The translations under genes and the position numbers were made by a program. The notes beneath the pieces are model-generated. The model saw only the letters and a program-made list of their open reading frames with translations. It was not told the origin of the DNA and searched no databases. Positions 32,643 to 40,490 of a stretch of DNA of 64,000 nucleotides are shown here, one piece after another. Numbering within the stretch: position 1 is the stretch's first letter; each line of letters begins with the position of its first letter. This stretch comes from QYQD01 sp040754095. GTDB lineage: Bacteria > Desulfobacterota > QYQD01. The DNA lies in NCBI GenBank assembly GCA_040754095.1, contig JBFMFO010000008.1:45740-109739 (forward strand), given 5' to 3'.

Positions 32643-35600
32643 CTAATTTTTATCAAAAAGGCTGAGTTGTGCATCTTGAATCCTTGCCAACAGTCTTCTG
32701 GAAAAAGGGGTTTCGTATTTTTTGAGATTCTGCCCTATATCCTGCAGAAAAGGAGAGATTTTTTGCGATGACTTTGTGCCGAAAAGCAGGCGTTTTCTGG
32801 CGTAGCTCAGAAAGAGCTTTTCCTGTGTCCGAGTCAACCCCACATAAAACAGTCTCCTCTCCTCTGAAATATCTGTCTGTGTCTCTTTATTATAGTGGTA
32901 AGGGATCAGGCCCTCTTCGCAGCCGGTAATAAATACCACCGGGAACTCCAGGCCCTTAGCAGCGTGGAGGCTCATCAGGGTTACCTTTTCTGCCCTGGGG
33001 TCATAGAGGTCTGCTTCACCCTGAAGGGCCAATCGGTTGAGAAAATCCGAGACATTGCCTCCGAACCGTTCAGAAAAAGAGAGGAGATGGCGTACATCTT
33101 CTTGGAATTCCGCCTCTTTTGATAGATTACGAAAGAGATCAACACCTTCGCAAATCCGCTCCAATTTTTCTCGAACGGTCTTTCCTTTTAACGTTATTTT
33201 CAATGCGTTCAGCCCATCTTGAAGTCCCTGTATTCGCTTTCTATTAAAAAACTCCAATTTGTTCAGACCGCACCCCAAAGGTTCCAGCATCCTTAAACAA
33301 AAAAGGAGTTGAGATGTCCCCTTCCGGTCCACGATCTTTTCTTTCCCCACTCTCTGGAATGGAATCCCCGAACGGACGAATGCCTCTTCCAGGACCTTCC
33401 CCTGCTCATTAATCCGGTAAAGTACGGCAAAGTCAGAAAAACTCCGTTCGCCGCCCTCTTCTGAGGTATCGATATTTCTACTCTCTATAGAAAAATGGCT
33501 GATCCCCCTGACCTCCGTCTCGATGCTTTTAACCACAAACTCGGCCTCAGCTTTCTCCGTAGGCAACTGCGCAATAGTTAGCCAGCGGGTCCCCTGAATA
33601 CCGGACCAGAGGCCTTCCCGGACATCACCTTCCCCCATCACCTGCCTCGACGCCCGCAATATCGTCTCTGTGGAGCGATAATTCTGCTCCAGGCAGAGGA
33701 CCCTGGCCGTTGGATAATCCTCCTGAAATTTATGAAAATATCGAACCGATGAGCCTCTGAAACCATAAATCGCCTGATCCGGGTCGCCGATAACACAAAG
33801 GTCATGGGTTGAAGGAGCCATGAGCCGAATGAGCCGGTACTGGGCATAATTGATGTCCTGATATTCGTCCACGGAAATAAAACGAAATCTCTCCTGATAC
33901 TTCTCCCGGATAGCCTCGTGGCCCTCAAGGAGTCGCACTGCTTTAAAAATCAGATCCTCAAAATCGAGGAGATGGGCCTCATCGAGCGCCCGCTGATAGG
34001 CTTCATAAATCCGGCCAAACAAATCCCGTGGGGTATCTCCGGCCATATCCTGCCGGCCGTCTTTTGGAAAAACGAGATCCTGTTTCGCCCTGGAAATGGC
34101 CTCGCCCACCTTTCTCAAGTTGCAATCAGAAGGCAGAAGACCCTTGATCAGATAGTCTCGATCCGCCCCGGTCAGTATGGTAAACGGTTTCTTTACCCCG
34201 ACCGGCCCGCCATCCCTCTTCAGGATATCAAGGCACAAGGCGTGAAAGGTCTTGATGGTTAACTCTTTTAGGATATTTGAATCCTTAATGAGTGAGGTCA
34301 GGCGATCCCTCATCTCTTCCGCGGCCTTGTTGGTAAAGGTAACCGCCAGTATCTCCTCCGGTTGCGCGATATGGCGTGAGAGTAAATAGGCTATGCGATG
34401 GGTGATGGTACGTGTCTTTCCGGTCCCGGGGCCGGCCACAATCAGAAGAGGACTGCCTGTATGCCGTACCGCCTCTCGCTGAATTGAATTTAGGGTGCTC
34501 AAAAAGAGTTCTTCAGTCTGCGGGGTATCTTGAGGAGAAAATAATACGTTTTCTTGTGTTGGCGGCAGTTCTGGAAATCCCCCTATATCTCCCTTTTTCT
34601 TCGCCCCGGCGAACCCGCCTGGGTGCGGAAAGGGGAGTGAGGGGGGATTATTTTCATTGTCCCCTGCGTCTTTTTGATACACGGGCGTCTCCCCAGGCGA
34701 TTGAAACAGAGATTGCTGCCGGGAAAAGCGTGCCAGTTCTTCTTCCGTAAATAAACGAACCTTACCGAACTCGCCATCATACCCCGGATCGATATGGACC
34801 TCCTGACCCCTCATCTTCCGGATCGCTTCGGCCAGTAGAGGAGAATCCTTACTTTCAATCTCGTTTAGAGGGCATTTTCTGAGGATGCCGAGCTCCGGCC
34901 CAAGCGTCCTTAAAAGTTGCCGATAAAAGCTTTCCACTTTTTTAGTCTTCGGCCCGCATCTCAATACCTCTGCCAGAATGTCTGTCAATGGAATAAGATT
35001 GGTAAATGGATGGATTCTTTCCGGCTTTAGCCCCTCTTCGCGGTCGGCCAGCTCCTCTACGCGATACATTACCCCTATGGTTACCGGCTTACCGCAGGCC
35101 GGGCAGAGTCCCTTGCAGCCCATCGTTTCTCGGGGAGAAAGCCGGACTCCACATTTTCGGTGGCCGTCAAAATGGTATTTCCCTTCTTCAGGAAAGAATT
35201 CAATGGTCCCCAAAAACCGTCTGGGGTCGCCGGTCTTTAAGGCATCTCTAATAGCAAAGTAAGAAAGTTCCGTGTCAAAAAGGTTCGCTTCGCGTCCCAG
35301 ATTTGCCGGAGAATGGGCGTCAGAATTGGATACCAGGGTCACCCCGTCCAGTTTAGATACCCTCCAGTTCATGGCCGGATCAGAGGAAAGACCGGTTTCC
35401 GCCGCAAAGATATGGGGCGTAAGCTCTTCAAAGCACTCTTCAAGGGAATCAAACCCTGATTTAGAACCGAGCGCCGAAAACCAGGGAGTCCAGATATGGG
35501 CCGGAATTACAAAGGCATCTTCTGAGATATCCAGAACCGTCTCCAGAAGTGCCTTGGAGTCAAGACCCAGGATGGGCCTCCCGTCGGAACGGATATTTCC

Positions 35601-35987
35601 AATCCGGGCCAGGCGGGCGTTGATATTCTCGGCGACGGAGATATCCGGGGCAAAGACGATATTATGAACCTTTCTAACCTTCCCGTTCTTTTTATAGATA
35701 TTACTTATTTCAACACTCAAGAGAAAGCGCACCGGCATCTTGCAGGTCGAAGGAACCTGCTCTTCCGCCTTACTCGCCAGTTCACGCTTTAATTTTAAAA
35801 GCCCCGGCTCTGCCAGCTCCAGTTTTTCCCGAATCTCGGCGAACCACTGGGGATGTGTAAAATCCCCCGTCCCGACCACGGTAATCCCTTTAAGCTGCGC
35901 CCAAAGGTATAAGTTCTCCAAGTTAAGATTCCTGGCCGTCGCACGGGAAAGGTAAGAATGGATATGTAGGTCGGCGATAAATTCCAT
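32643..35987 (-). CDS. EndoQ-like PHP nuclease fused to UvrD-family helicase
   Basis: A 1114-residue two-part protein. Residues 1 to about 430 resemble endonuclease Q (TIGR00375). They carry PHP metal motifs (DLHIHSYLS at 6-14, GTGDFTH, PAHIWTPWF, NSDAHSP) and a four-cysteine zinc site (CGVRLSP...CKGLCPACGKP, about 280-302). EndoQ nicks DNA 5' of deaminated bases. After a proline-rich linker, residues 500-1110 are a superfamily 1A helicase: GPGTGKTRT (about 517), DEYQDINYAQ, GDPDQAIYGFRG, QNYRSTETIL, SLHAAKGLEFPVVF and RRLFYVGLTRT. The fusion implies nicking followed by unwinding. The linker contains a palindromic repeat (34576-34649). Confidence 0.88.
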   Translation of the reverse strand: MEFIADLHIHSYLSRATARNLNLENLYLWAQLKGITVVGTGDFTHPQWFAEIREKLELAEPGLLKLKRELASKAEEQVPSTCKMPVRFLLSVEISNIYKKNGKVRKVHNIVFAPDISVAENINARLARIGNIRSDGRPILGLDSKALLETVLDISEDAFVIPAHIWTPWFSALGSKSGFDSLEECFEELTPHIFAAETGLSSDPAMNWRVSKLDGVTLVSNSDAHSPANLGREANLFDTELSYFAIRDALKTGDPRRFLGTIEFFPEEGKYHFDGHRKCGVRLSPRETMGCKGLCPACGKPVTIGVMYRVEELADREEGLKPERIHPFTNLIPLTDILAEVLRCGPKTKKVESFYRQLLRTLGPELGILRKCPLNEIESKDSPLLAEAIRKMRGQEVHIDPGYDGEFGKVRLFTEEELARFSRQQSLFQSPGETPVYQKDAGDNENNPPSLPFPHPGGFAGAKKKGDIGGFPELPPTQENVLFSPQDTPQTEELFLSTLNSIQREAVRHTGSPLLIVAGPGTGKTRTITHRIAYLLSRHIAQPEEILAVTFTNKAAEEMRDRLTSLIKDSNILKELTIKTFHALCLDILKRDGGPVGVKKPFTILTGADRDYLIKGLLPSDCNLRKVGEAISRAKQDLVFPKDGRQDMAGDTPRDLFGRIYEAYQRALDEAHLLDFEDLIFKAVRLLEGHEAIREKYQERFRFISVDEYQDINYAQYRLIRLMAPSTHDLCVIGDPDQAIYGFRGSSVRYFHKFQEDYPTARVLCLEQNYRSTETILRASRQVMGEGDVREGLWSGIQGTRWLTIAQLPTEKAEAEFVVKSIETEVRGISHFSIESRNIDTSEEGGERSFSDFAVLYRINEQGKVLEEAFVRSGIPFQRVGKEKIVDRKGTSQLLFCLRMLEPLGCGLNKLEFFNRKRIQGLQDGLNALKITLKGKTVREKLERICEGVDLFRNLSKEAEFQEDVRHLLSFSERFGGNVSDFLNRLALQGEADLYDPRAEKVTLMSLHAAKGLEFPVVFITGCEEGLIPYHYNKETQTDISEERRLFYVGLTRTQEKLFLSYARKRLLFGTKSSQKISPFLQDIGQNLKKYETPFSRRLLARIQDAQLSLFDKN
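34576..34649. repeat. Palindromic repeat inserted in the EndoQ-UvrD linker
   Basis: AATCCCCC...CTCCCTTT at the left and AAAGGGGAG...GGGGGGATT at the right are imperfect complements. The words resemble intergenic hairpin repeats such as 54160-54290. The 74-bp element is read in frame and encodes a Pro/Gly-rich, probably disordered stretch (PSLPFPHPGGFAG) between the two enzymatic parts. Confidence 0.5.
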
Positions 35988-36067
35988 GTCTATCTTCTCT
36001 GTTTTCTTCCCCTGTCAGTATATACGCCAAAATGGGGCAGGATGTAAATCACCAAGGTAAAATAAAG

Positions 36068-36096
36068 TTGACTATAAGAAAGGCTGGTAGTATACA
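36068..36096 (+). promoter_or_regulatory. Promoter of the pabABC leader
   Basis: TTGACT (36068-36073), 17-base spacer, TATACA (36091-36096). Ten of twelve consensus positions match. Transcription would begin near 36103, about 60 bases before pabA, and would run at once into the terminator at 36122-36153. Confidence 0.72.
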
Positions 36097-36121
36097 AAAA
36101 AAGAGTTATGTCCCAGGCGTA

Positions 36122-36153
36122 AGCCACCCAGACTCGGGTGGCTTTTTGTTTTT
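36122..36153 (+). terminator. Intrinsic terminator in the pabA leader (attenuator candidate)
   Basis: AGCCACCC (36122-36129) and GGGTGGCT (36136-36143) form a perfect 8-bp stem with a 6-base loop, followed by TTTTGTTTTT. It lies between the promoter and the GGAG ribosome binding site of pabA, so full-length mRNA requires read-through. The preceding leader (about 20 bases, with GTCCCAGGCGTAAGCC) could pair alternatively with the stem; GGCGTAAGCC itself can form a competing short hairpin. Confidence 0.75.
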
Positions 36154-36163
36154 GGAGACGACA

Positions 36164-36742
36164 GTGAAACTGGTTTTCATCGATAATTACGACTCTTTCA
36201 CCTATAATTTGGTGCAGCTCTTCGGCCAATTCCCGGTAGAGATTGTCGTGTGGCGCAACGATGTCATAAGCCTATCCGACATCGAGAAGGCAATCCCGGA
36301 CGGCATTATTATCTCTCCGGGGCCAAAGACCCCGGCTGAATCCGGAATCTGCAAGGACTTGGTCCGGCGATTTAGAGACATCTGCCCTATCCTGGGCGTC
36401 TGCCTGGGCATGCAGATTATAAACGAGGTCTTCGGCGGTGAGACGGTCCTGGCGCCTCGCCCGGTGCATGGAGAAAAGGACAGGATTTTTCACAATGGAG
36501 AGGGTATCCTTGCTGATCTGCCCACCCCATTTTGGGCGGCACGCTACCATTCGCTGACCATCCGAAAAAGATCGGAGGATATCCAGGTAACCGCCTGGAA
36601 TGAGGAAAACCTGGTCATGGGTGTTACGCACCGGCATTACCCTATTTGGGGAGTCCAATTCCACCCGGAATCTTTTATGACAGAACATGGCCATGAAATG
36701 GCAGGAAACTTTCTGCGCCTGGTCAAACAATCACATGCATAA
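36164..36742 (+). CDS. pabA: Glutamine amidotransferase, PabA/TrpG
   Basis: A 192-residue class I glutamine amidotransferase that supplies ammonia to PabB. It begins MKLVFIDNYDSFTYNLVQLF. The oxyanion motif is SPGPKTPAESGIC (about residues 47-59), the nucleophile lies in GVCLGMQ (Cys about 80), and the catalytic HPE is in GVQFHPESF (about 166-174). The start is GTG, 7 bases after a GGAG site. The frame is open further upstream, through the terminator, but that part is not coding-like. It overlaps pabB by 8 bp, supporting assignment to aminodeoxychorismate rather than tryptophan synthesis. Confidence 0.92.
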   Translation: MKLVFIDNYDSFTYNLVQLFGQFPVEIVVWRNDVISLSDIEKAIPDGIIISPGPKTPAESGICKDLVRRFRDICPILGVCLGMQIINEVFGGETVLAPRPVHGEKDRIFHNGEGILADLPTPFWAARYHSLTIRKRSEDIQVTAWNEENLVMGVTHRHYPIWGVQFHPESFMTEHGHEMAGNFLRLVKQSHA

Positions 36743-38165
36743 GCTAAAACAGGTAATAGGGAAGATTGTAAATATAGAATCTCAACCGGTTGACTTCATC
36801 CGGGAAGATGAAAAAATAGAGGACATTTTCGCCCCCTTAAGCAGCAATGTGAATGCCCTTCTCCTCCTAAGCGGCGGCCAGGGAGATTGTTCAAGGTACT
36901 CGTTCCTTGTCTGCGACCCATTCCTGGCAGTGCGGGCCTGGGGTAAAAAAATAGAGATAACCAACCGCCACACCACTATTGAACTTGTTGGGAATCCGTT
37001 TGACATATTGCAAAAGATCTTAGACAGTCTCGAAATGCCCTGTGTCGATATCCAACTACCCTTTTATGCGGGCGCCGTAGGCTATTTTGGTTATGATCTC
37101 CGCTATCACCTGGAAAAGTTGCCGGACTTAGCAGAAAATGATCTTTCCATCCCTGATCTGTATCTGATATTCCCAGGCATTATCCTTGTCCATGACCGCA
37201 TAGAACAAAATTACCGGCTCGTCACTATTGAGCATCAGCTACCTGGAAAGGAAGTAGAAAAAAGCCAGCAAAAGATAGAAAAATTTCAGAACAAAATTCG
37301 CGCGGCGAGACTGGAAACCACCAGTCCCCCGTCAACATCCCCCTTTGCCTCCAACTTTACCCACGAGTCCTACGTCTCCGCCATCAAACGGGTGCGCGAA
37401 TACATCCGCCAGGGAGATATATACCAGGTCAACTTATCCCAGCGCTTTACCTTTGAAGTTGACGGGCCTCCATACTCATTTTTTCGCGCCCTTTTCGCCG
37501 ATAACCCGGCCCCGTTTTATGCCTACCTGAACTGCGGCGATTTCTGCGTGCTTTCCACCTCTCCGGAACGCTTCATCCGGCGGGAAGGAAGTTATATCGA
37601 GACCAGGCCCATCAAAGGGACGAGGCCGCGCGGCAAAGACCGGGCAGAAGATGAAAGAATGAAAAAGGAACTCCTCGAGAGTCCCAAGGAAGATGCGGAA
37701 CTCTCCATGATCGTGGACCTTTTGCGAAATGACCTTGGGAAAATGTGCCTCCCCGGAACCGTTCAGGTAAAAGAACATAAGCGGGTAGAAGCCTATCAGA
37801 ACGTCTTTCACCTTGTCTCTACTGTCACCGGGATGCTAAGAAGAGATTGTACCCAGACGGACGTCTTAAGGGCCGTTTTCCCGGGCGGCTCTATCACCGG
37901 ATGTCCCAAGATACGGGCTATGGAGATTATTGAAGAACTGGAACCGGCAAAAAGAGGCATCTATACGGGCTCTATAGGCTATGTAAGTCTCCATGATACC
38001 ATGAACCTCAGCATAGCTATACGCACCGCCGTGTATAAAGACCGGCGCATTTACCTGTCCGTTGGAGGCGGAATAGTGTACAATTCAGACCCCGAGAAGG
38101 AATATCAGGAGACACTACACAAAGGAGAGACATTTTTTAGGCTGCTACACCAGGCAGCACGGTGA
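36735..38165 (+). CDS. pabB: Aminodeoxychorismate synthase component I
   Basis: A 476-residue chorismate-using enzyme. The C-terminal domain shows SQRFTFEVDGP, STSPERFIRR (about residues 275-284), the IKGTRPRG loop, and the diagnostic PGGSITGCPKIRAMEII (about 386-402). PabB proteins carry the PGGSITG(A/C)PK form, while anthranilate synthases usually have PAGTxSGAPK, so PabB is preferred. It ends SVGGGIVYNSDPEKEYQET, the usual active-site end. The start ATG lies inside the end of pabA. Confidence 0.92.
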   Translation: MHKLKQVIGKIVNIESQPVDFIREDEKIEDIFAPLSSNVNALLLLSGGQGDCSRYSFLVCDPFLAVRAWGKKIEITNRHTTIELVGNPFDILQKILDSLEMPCVDIQLPFYAGAVGYFGYDLRYHLEKLPDLAENDLSIPDLYLIFPGIILVHDRIEQNYRLVTIEHQLPGKEVEKSQQKIEKFQNKIRAARLETTSPPSTSPFASNFTHESYVSAIKRVREYIRQGDIYQVNLSQRFTFEVDGPPYSFFRALFADNPAPFYAYLNCGDFCVLSTSPERFIRREGSYIETRPIKGTRPRGKDRAEDERMKKELLESPKEDAELSMIVDLLRNDLGKMCLPGTVQVKEHKRVEAYQNVFHLVSTVTGMLRRDCTQTDVLRAVFPGGSITGCPKIRAMEIIEELEPAKRGIYTGSIGYVSLHDTMNLSIAIRTAVYKDRRIYLSVGGGIVYNSDPEKEYQETLHKGETFFRLLHQAAR

Positions 38166-38281
38166 CGCTAAGATCTCTCATGACCTCCTTTTTCCAAAGG
38201 GGGATGTAGGGGAATTTTCACTATTACGCTGCGATTTACTTTGACGTGGCCTTACACCATGCAGTTAAACCGAGCGAAAAC

Positions 38282-39115
38282 ATGACTAAGGAATTTGTAC
38301 TTCTCAATGGCGATATTACAGATGGCCGTAAGGCCTGTCTATCGGCATTTGATCGAGGATTTCTATACGGAGACGGGTTCTTTGAGACCATGCGCGCCGA
38401 AAACGGTCGTGTGCTCTTCCTGGAAGCCCACCTGGAAAGGCTCTATCAGTCATGCAAGTTCTTCCACATCGGCCTCCAAAACATGAAAGAGAGCGAGTGG
38501 TCGGATAAGATCGACCTTCTGATCAAGAAAAACAACCTCAAGGAAACTGTTGCCGCCGTAAAAATCGTGGTGACGCGCGGTCCCGGTAAGCCTCAGCTTG
38601 GGCTTCCCAAAGAGAAGGCGCCCACAGCCATCATCTATGCCCGAGAGTATGTGCCGCCGGTCCCCCAAAAGTATAAAAACGGAATCATAGTTGAGGTCTT
38701 CCCCTATCCTCGCCATTCCTTTCTGGCCGATCATAAGAGCCTAAATTACTTGTTTTACCTGGCCGCGAGAGAATGGGCGCAGAAAAATGGCGCAGATGAA
38801 GCCCTCGTTTTAAACATCGATAGCACGGTCTCGGAAGGAGCAACCACTAATATTTTCTATTTCAAAGAGGGTAATATCATCCGGCCTGAATCGCCGCATT
38901 ACCTGCGTGGTGTAATGGAAGGCCAGGTAATAAGGTTTTTAAAGAAACAGAGACGGGCGATAGTTACTATGCCGACCACGGTTTCCATGCTGCTGGAGGC
39001 CGAAGAGGTCTTTTTAACCAATTCGCTTCTGGGCGTTATACCCGTGGCCAGAATTGGAGAAACTACCCTTCCACTAGAAAAACCTTTATCCGCTCTCTTG
39101 CAAGGTGTAAAATAA
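38282..39115 (+). CDS. pabC: Aminodeoxychorismate lyase / class IV aminotransferase
   Basis: A 277-residue PLP enzyme of fold type IV. It has FDRGFLYGDGFFETMRAENG (about residues 20-39), the PLP lysine in HKSLNYLFYLAARE (about 150-163), and DEALVLNIDSTVSEGATTNIFYF (about 169-191). Class IV includes branched-chain and D-amino acid aminotransferases, but the position after pabAB makes the lyase forming p-aminobenzoate the best reading. The ATG at 38282 is chosen over an upstream in-frame ATG at 38246 because the extra 12 residues are not family-like. Confidence 0.83.
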   Translation: MTKEFVLLNGDITDGRKACLSAFDRGFLYGDGFFETMRAENGRVLFLEAHLERLYQSCKFFHIGLQNMKESEWSDKIDLLIKKNNLKETVAAVKIVVTRGPGKPQLGLPKEKAPTAIIYAREYVPPVPQKYKNGIIVEVFPYPRHSFLADHKSLNYLFYLAAREWAQKNGADEALVLNIDSTVSEGATTNIFYFKEGNIIRPESPHYLRGVMEGQVIRFLKKQRRAIVTMPTTVSMLLEAEEVFLTNSLLGVIPVARIGETTLPLEKPLSALLQGVK

Positions 39116-39233
39116 TTTAAGTTAGCAGTCCACAGCAGCCGGGAGCCGGAAAGTTGAAAGACAAAATATACTCTCTGCGTGCTTTGCGGCCTCTGCGGTG
39201 AAAAAACACATGGCCGCTGACAGCCCTTAAAAA

Positions 39234-40310
39234 ATGCGCACCGGAATAGCCAACCTGCCTCTACATTACGGAAAGGCCCCCAGATGGCTCTTTTCCCGGA
39301 TGGTCAAACTGGCCCGTGAGATCACCATAGTCATTGTGAGCGAATTCGGGCCGGAAGAGATGTTAAAAAAGCTCTCTGATCCCTTCTGGTTTCAGGCCTT
39401 CGGCTGCGTATTAGGCTTCGACTGGCATAGCTCCGGCCTTACGACCACGGTCTGCGGGGCCTTAAAAGAAGGCATCAAAGATATCTCCCTTGATCTGGGG
39501 CTGATGGTTGCCGGCGGCAAGGGCGCATCCTCCCGAAAGACCCCGGACGAAATCCTGAAAACCGGGGATATCTTTAAAATCGAACCGTCACCGCTCATAT
39601 ACGCCAGCCGCATGTCGGCCAAGGTGGATAACAACGCCCTCCAGGATGGTTATCAACTTTATCATCACTGTTTTATACTTACGAAGAGCGGTTCCTGGGC
39701 GGTTGTACAGCAGGGCATGAACGAGAGTACCCATTATGCGCGTAGATATCACTGGCTCGGCGAAGGGGTAAAGGACTTCGTCTGTGAACCGCATGCCGCT
39801 ATTTGCTGCGATCAGAAAAAGACTGCCCTTAACATGGTGGCCCGGAAAAGTCAGCCCGCAAGGGAAACCGTCACCGCCTTATCCAGAGAAAAACCCGATA
39901 CTTTAGTTCGGGAATTAACGAAGATTCAGACGCTGTCATTTCCTACCCGCCATGAGATACAGGGAGGTGACATAAATCCGGATCGGGTGGGTCAGGTCCT
40001 CCTCAAAACCTATGACCGCCAGCCGGAAGAGTTTTCCGTACTTTTAGGGATGCCCGGGGTCGGCGCCAAAACCATACGGGCCCTCAGCCTCATAGCCGAA
40101 CTGGTCTATGGGGTAAAGCCCAGTTTCCGTGACCCGGCCCGTTACAGCTTCGCCCACGGCGGCAAAGACGGCCACCCTTATCCGGTGGACAGAGAAATTT
40201 ATGACCGGTCTATTGAAGTACTCCAGAAAGCAATCTCACAATCGAAAGTGGGAAGAACGGAAAAGATGGAGGCTGTAAAGAGGCTGACTCACTATGCACG
40301 GTGTTCTTAA
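39234..40310 (+). CDS. DUF763 family protein
   Basis: A 358-residue protein of the DUF763 family, known mainly from archaea and anaerobic bacteria. It begins MRTGIANLPLHYGKAPRWLF, the family signature. Other features are FGCVLGFDWHSSGLTTTVCG (about residues 56-75), GGKGASSRKTPDEI (about 93-106), and a helix-hairpin-helix-like stretch LLGMPGVGAKTIRALSLIAE (about 270-289), suggesting DNA contact. The biochemical role is not established. It follows the pab genes after 118 bp that contain a fragment of a dispersed repeat. Confidence 0.9.
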   Translation: MRTGIANLPLHYGKAPRWLFSRMVKLAREITIVIVSEFGPEEMLKKLSDPFWFQAFGCVLGFDWHSSGLTTTVCGALKEGIKDISLDLGLMVAGGKGASSRKTPDEILKTGDIFKIEPSPLIYASRMSAKVDNNALQDGYQLYHHCFILTKSGSWAVVQQGMNESTHYARRYHWLGEGVKDFVCEPHAAICCDQKKTALNMVARKSQPARETVTALSREKPDTLVRELTKIQTLSFPTRHEIQGGDINPDRVGQVLLKTYDRQPEEFSVLLGMPGVGAKTIRALSLIAELVYGVKPSFRDPARYSFAHGGKDGHPYPVDREIYDRSIEVLQKAISQSKVGRTEKMEAVKRLTHYARCS

Positions 40311-40490
40311 TATCTTATCATCCACGTGGCAGACGATAACATTTACGCGGATTATTCCTCGCGCTTTTGAATTTGAGAACCAAGGATGGCTGGAGATTAA
40401 ACAACGGGAATAAGCATGCCGAAGACTTAAAAGAGGGATTATATTCTCCGACTCGTAATTAAACCGTATATCCATAACAAGAGAAAAACG

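Noticed and set aside
35990..36229. 79-codon minus-strand frame between the EndoQ-UvrD gene and pabA
   Set aside because: Crosses the pab promoter and terminator and has no family features.
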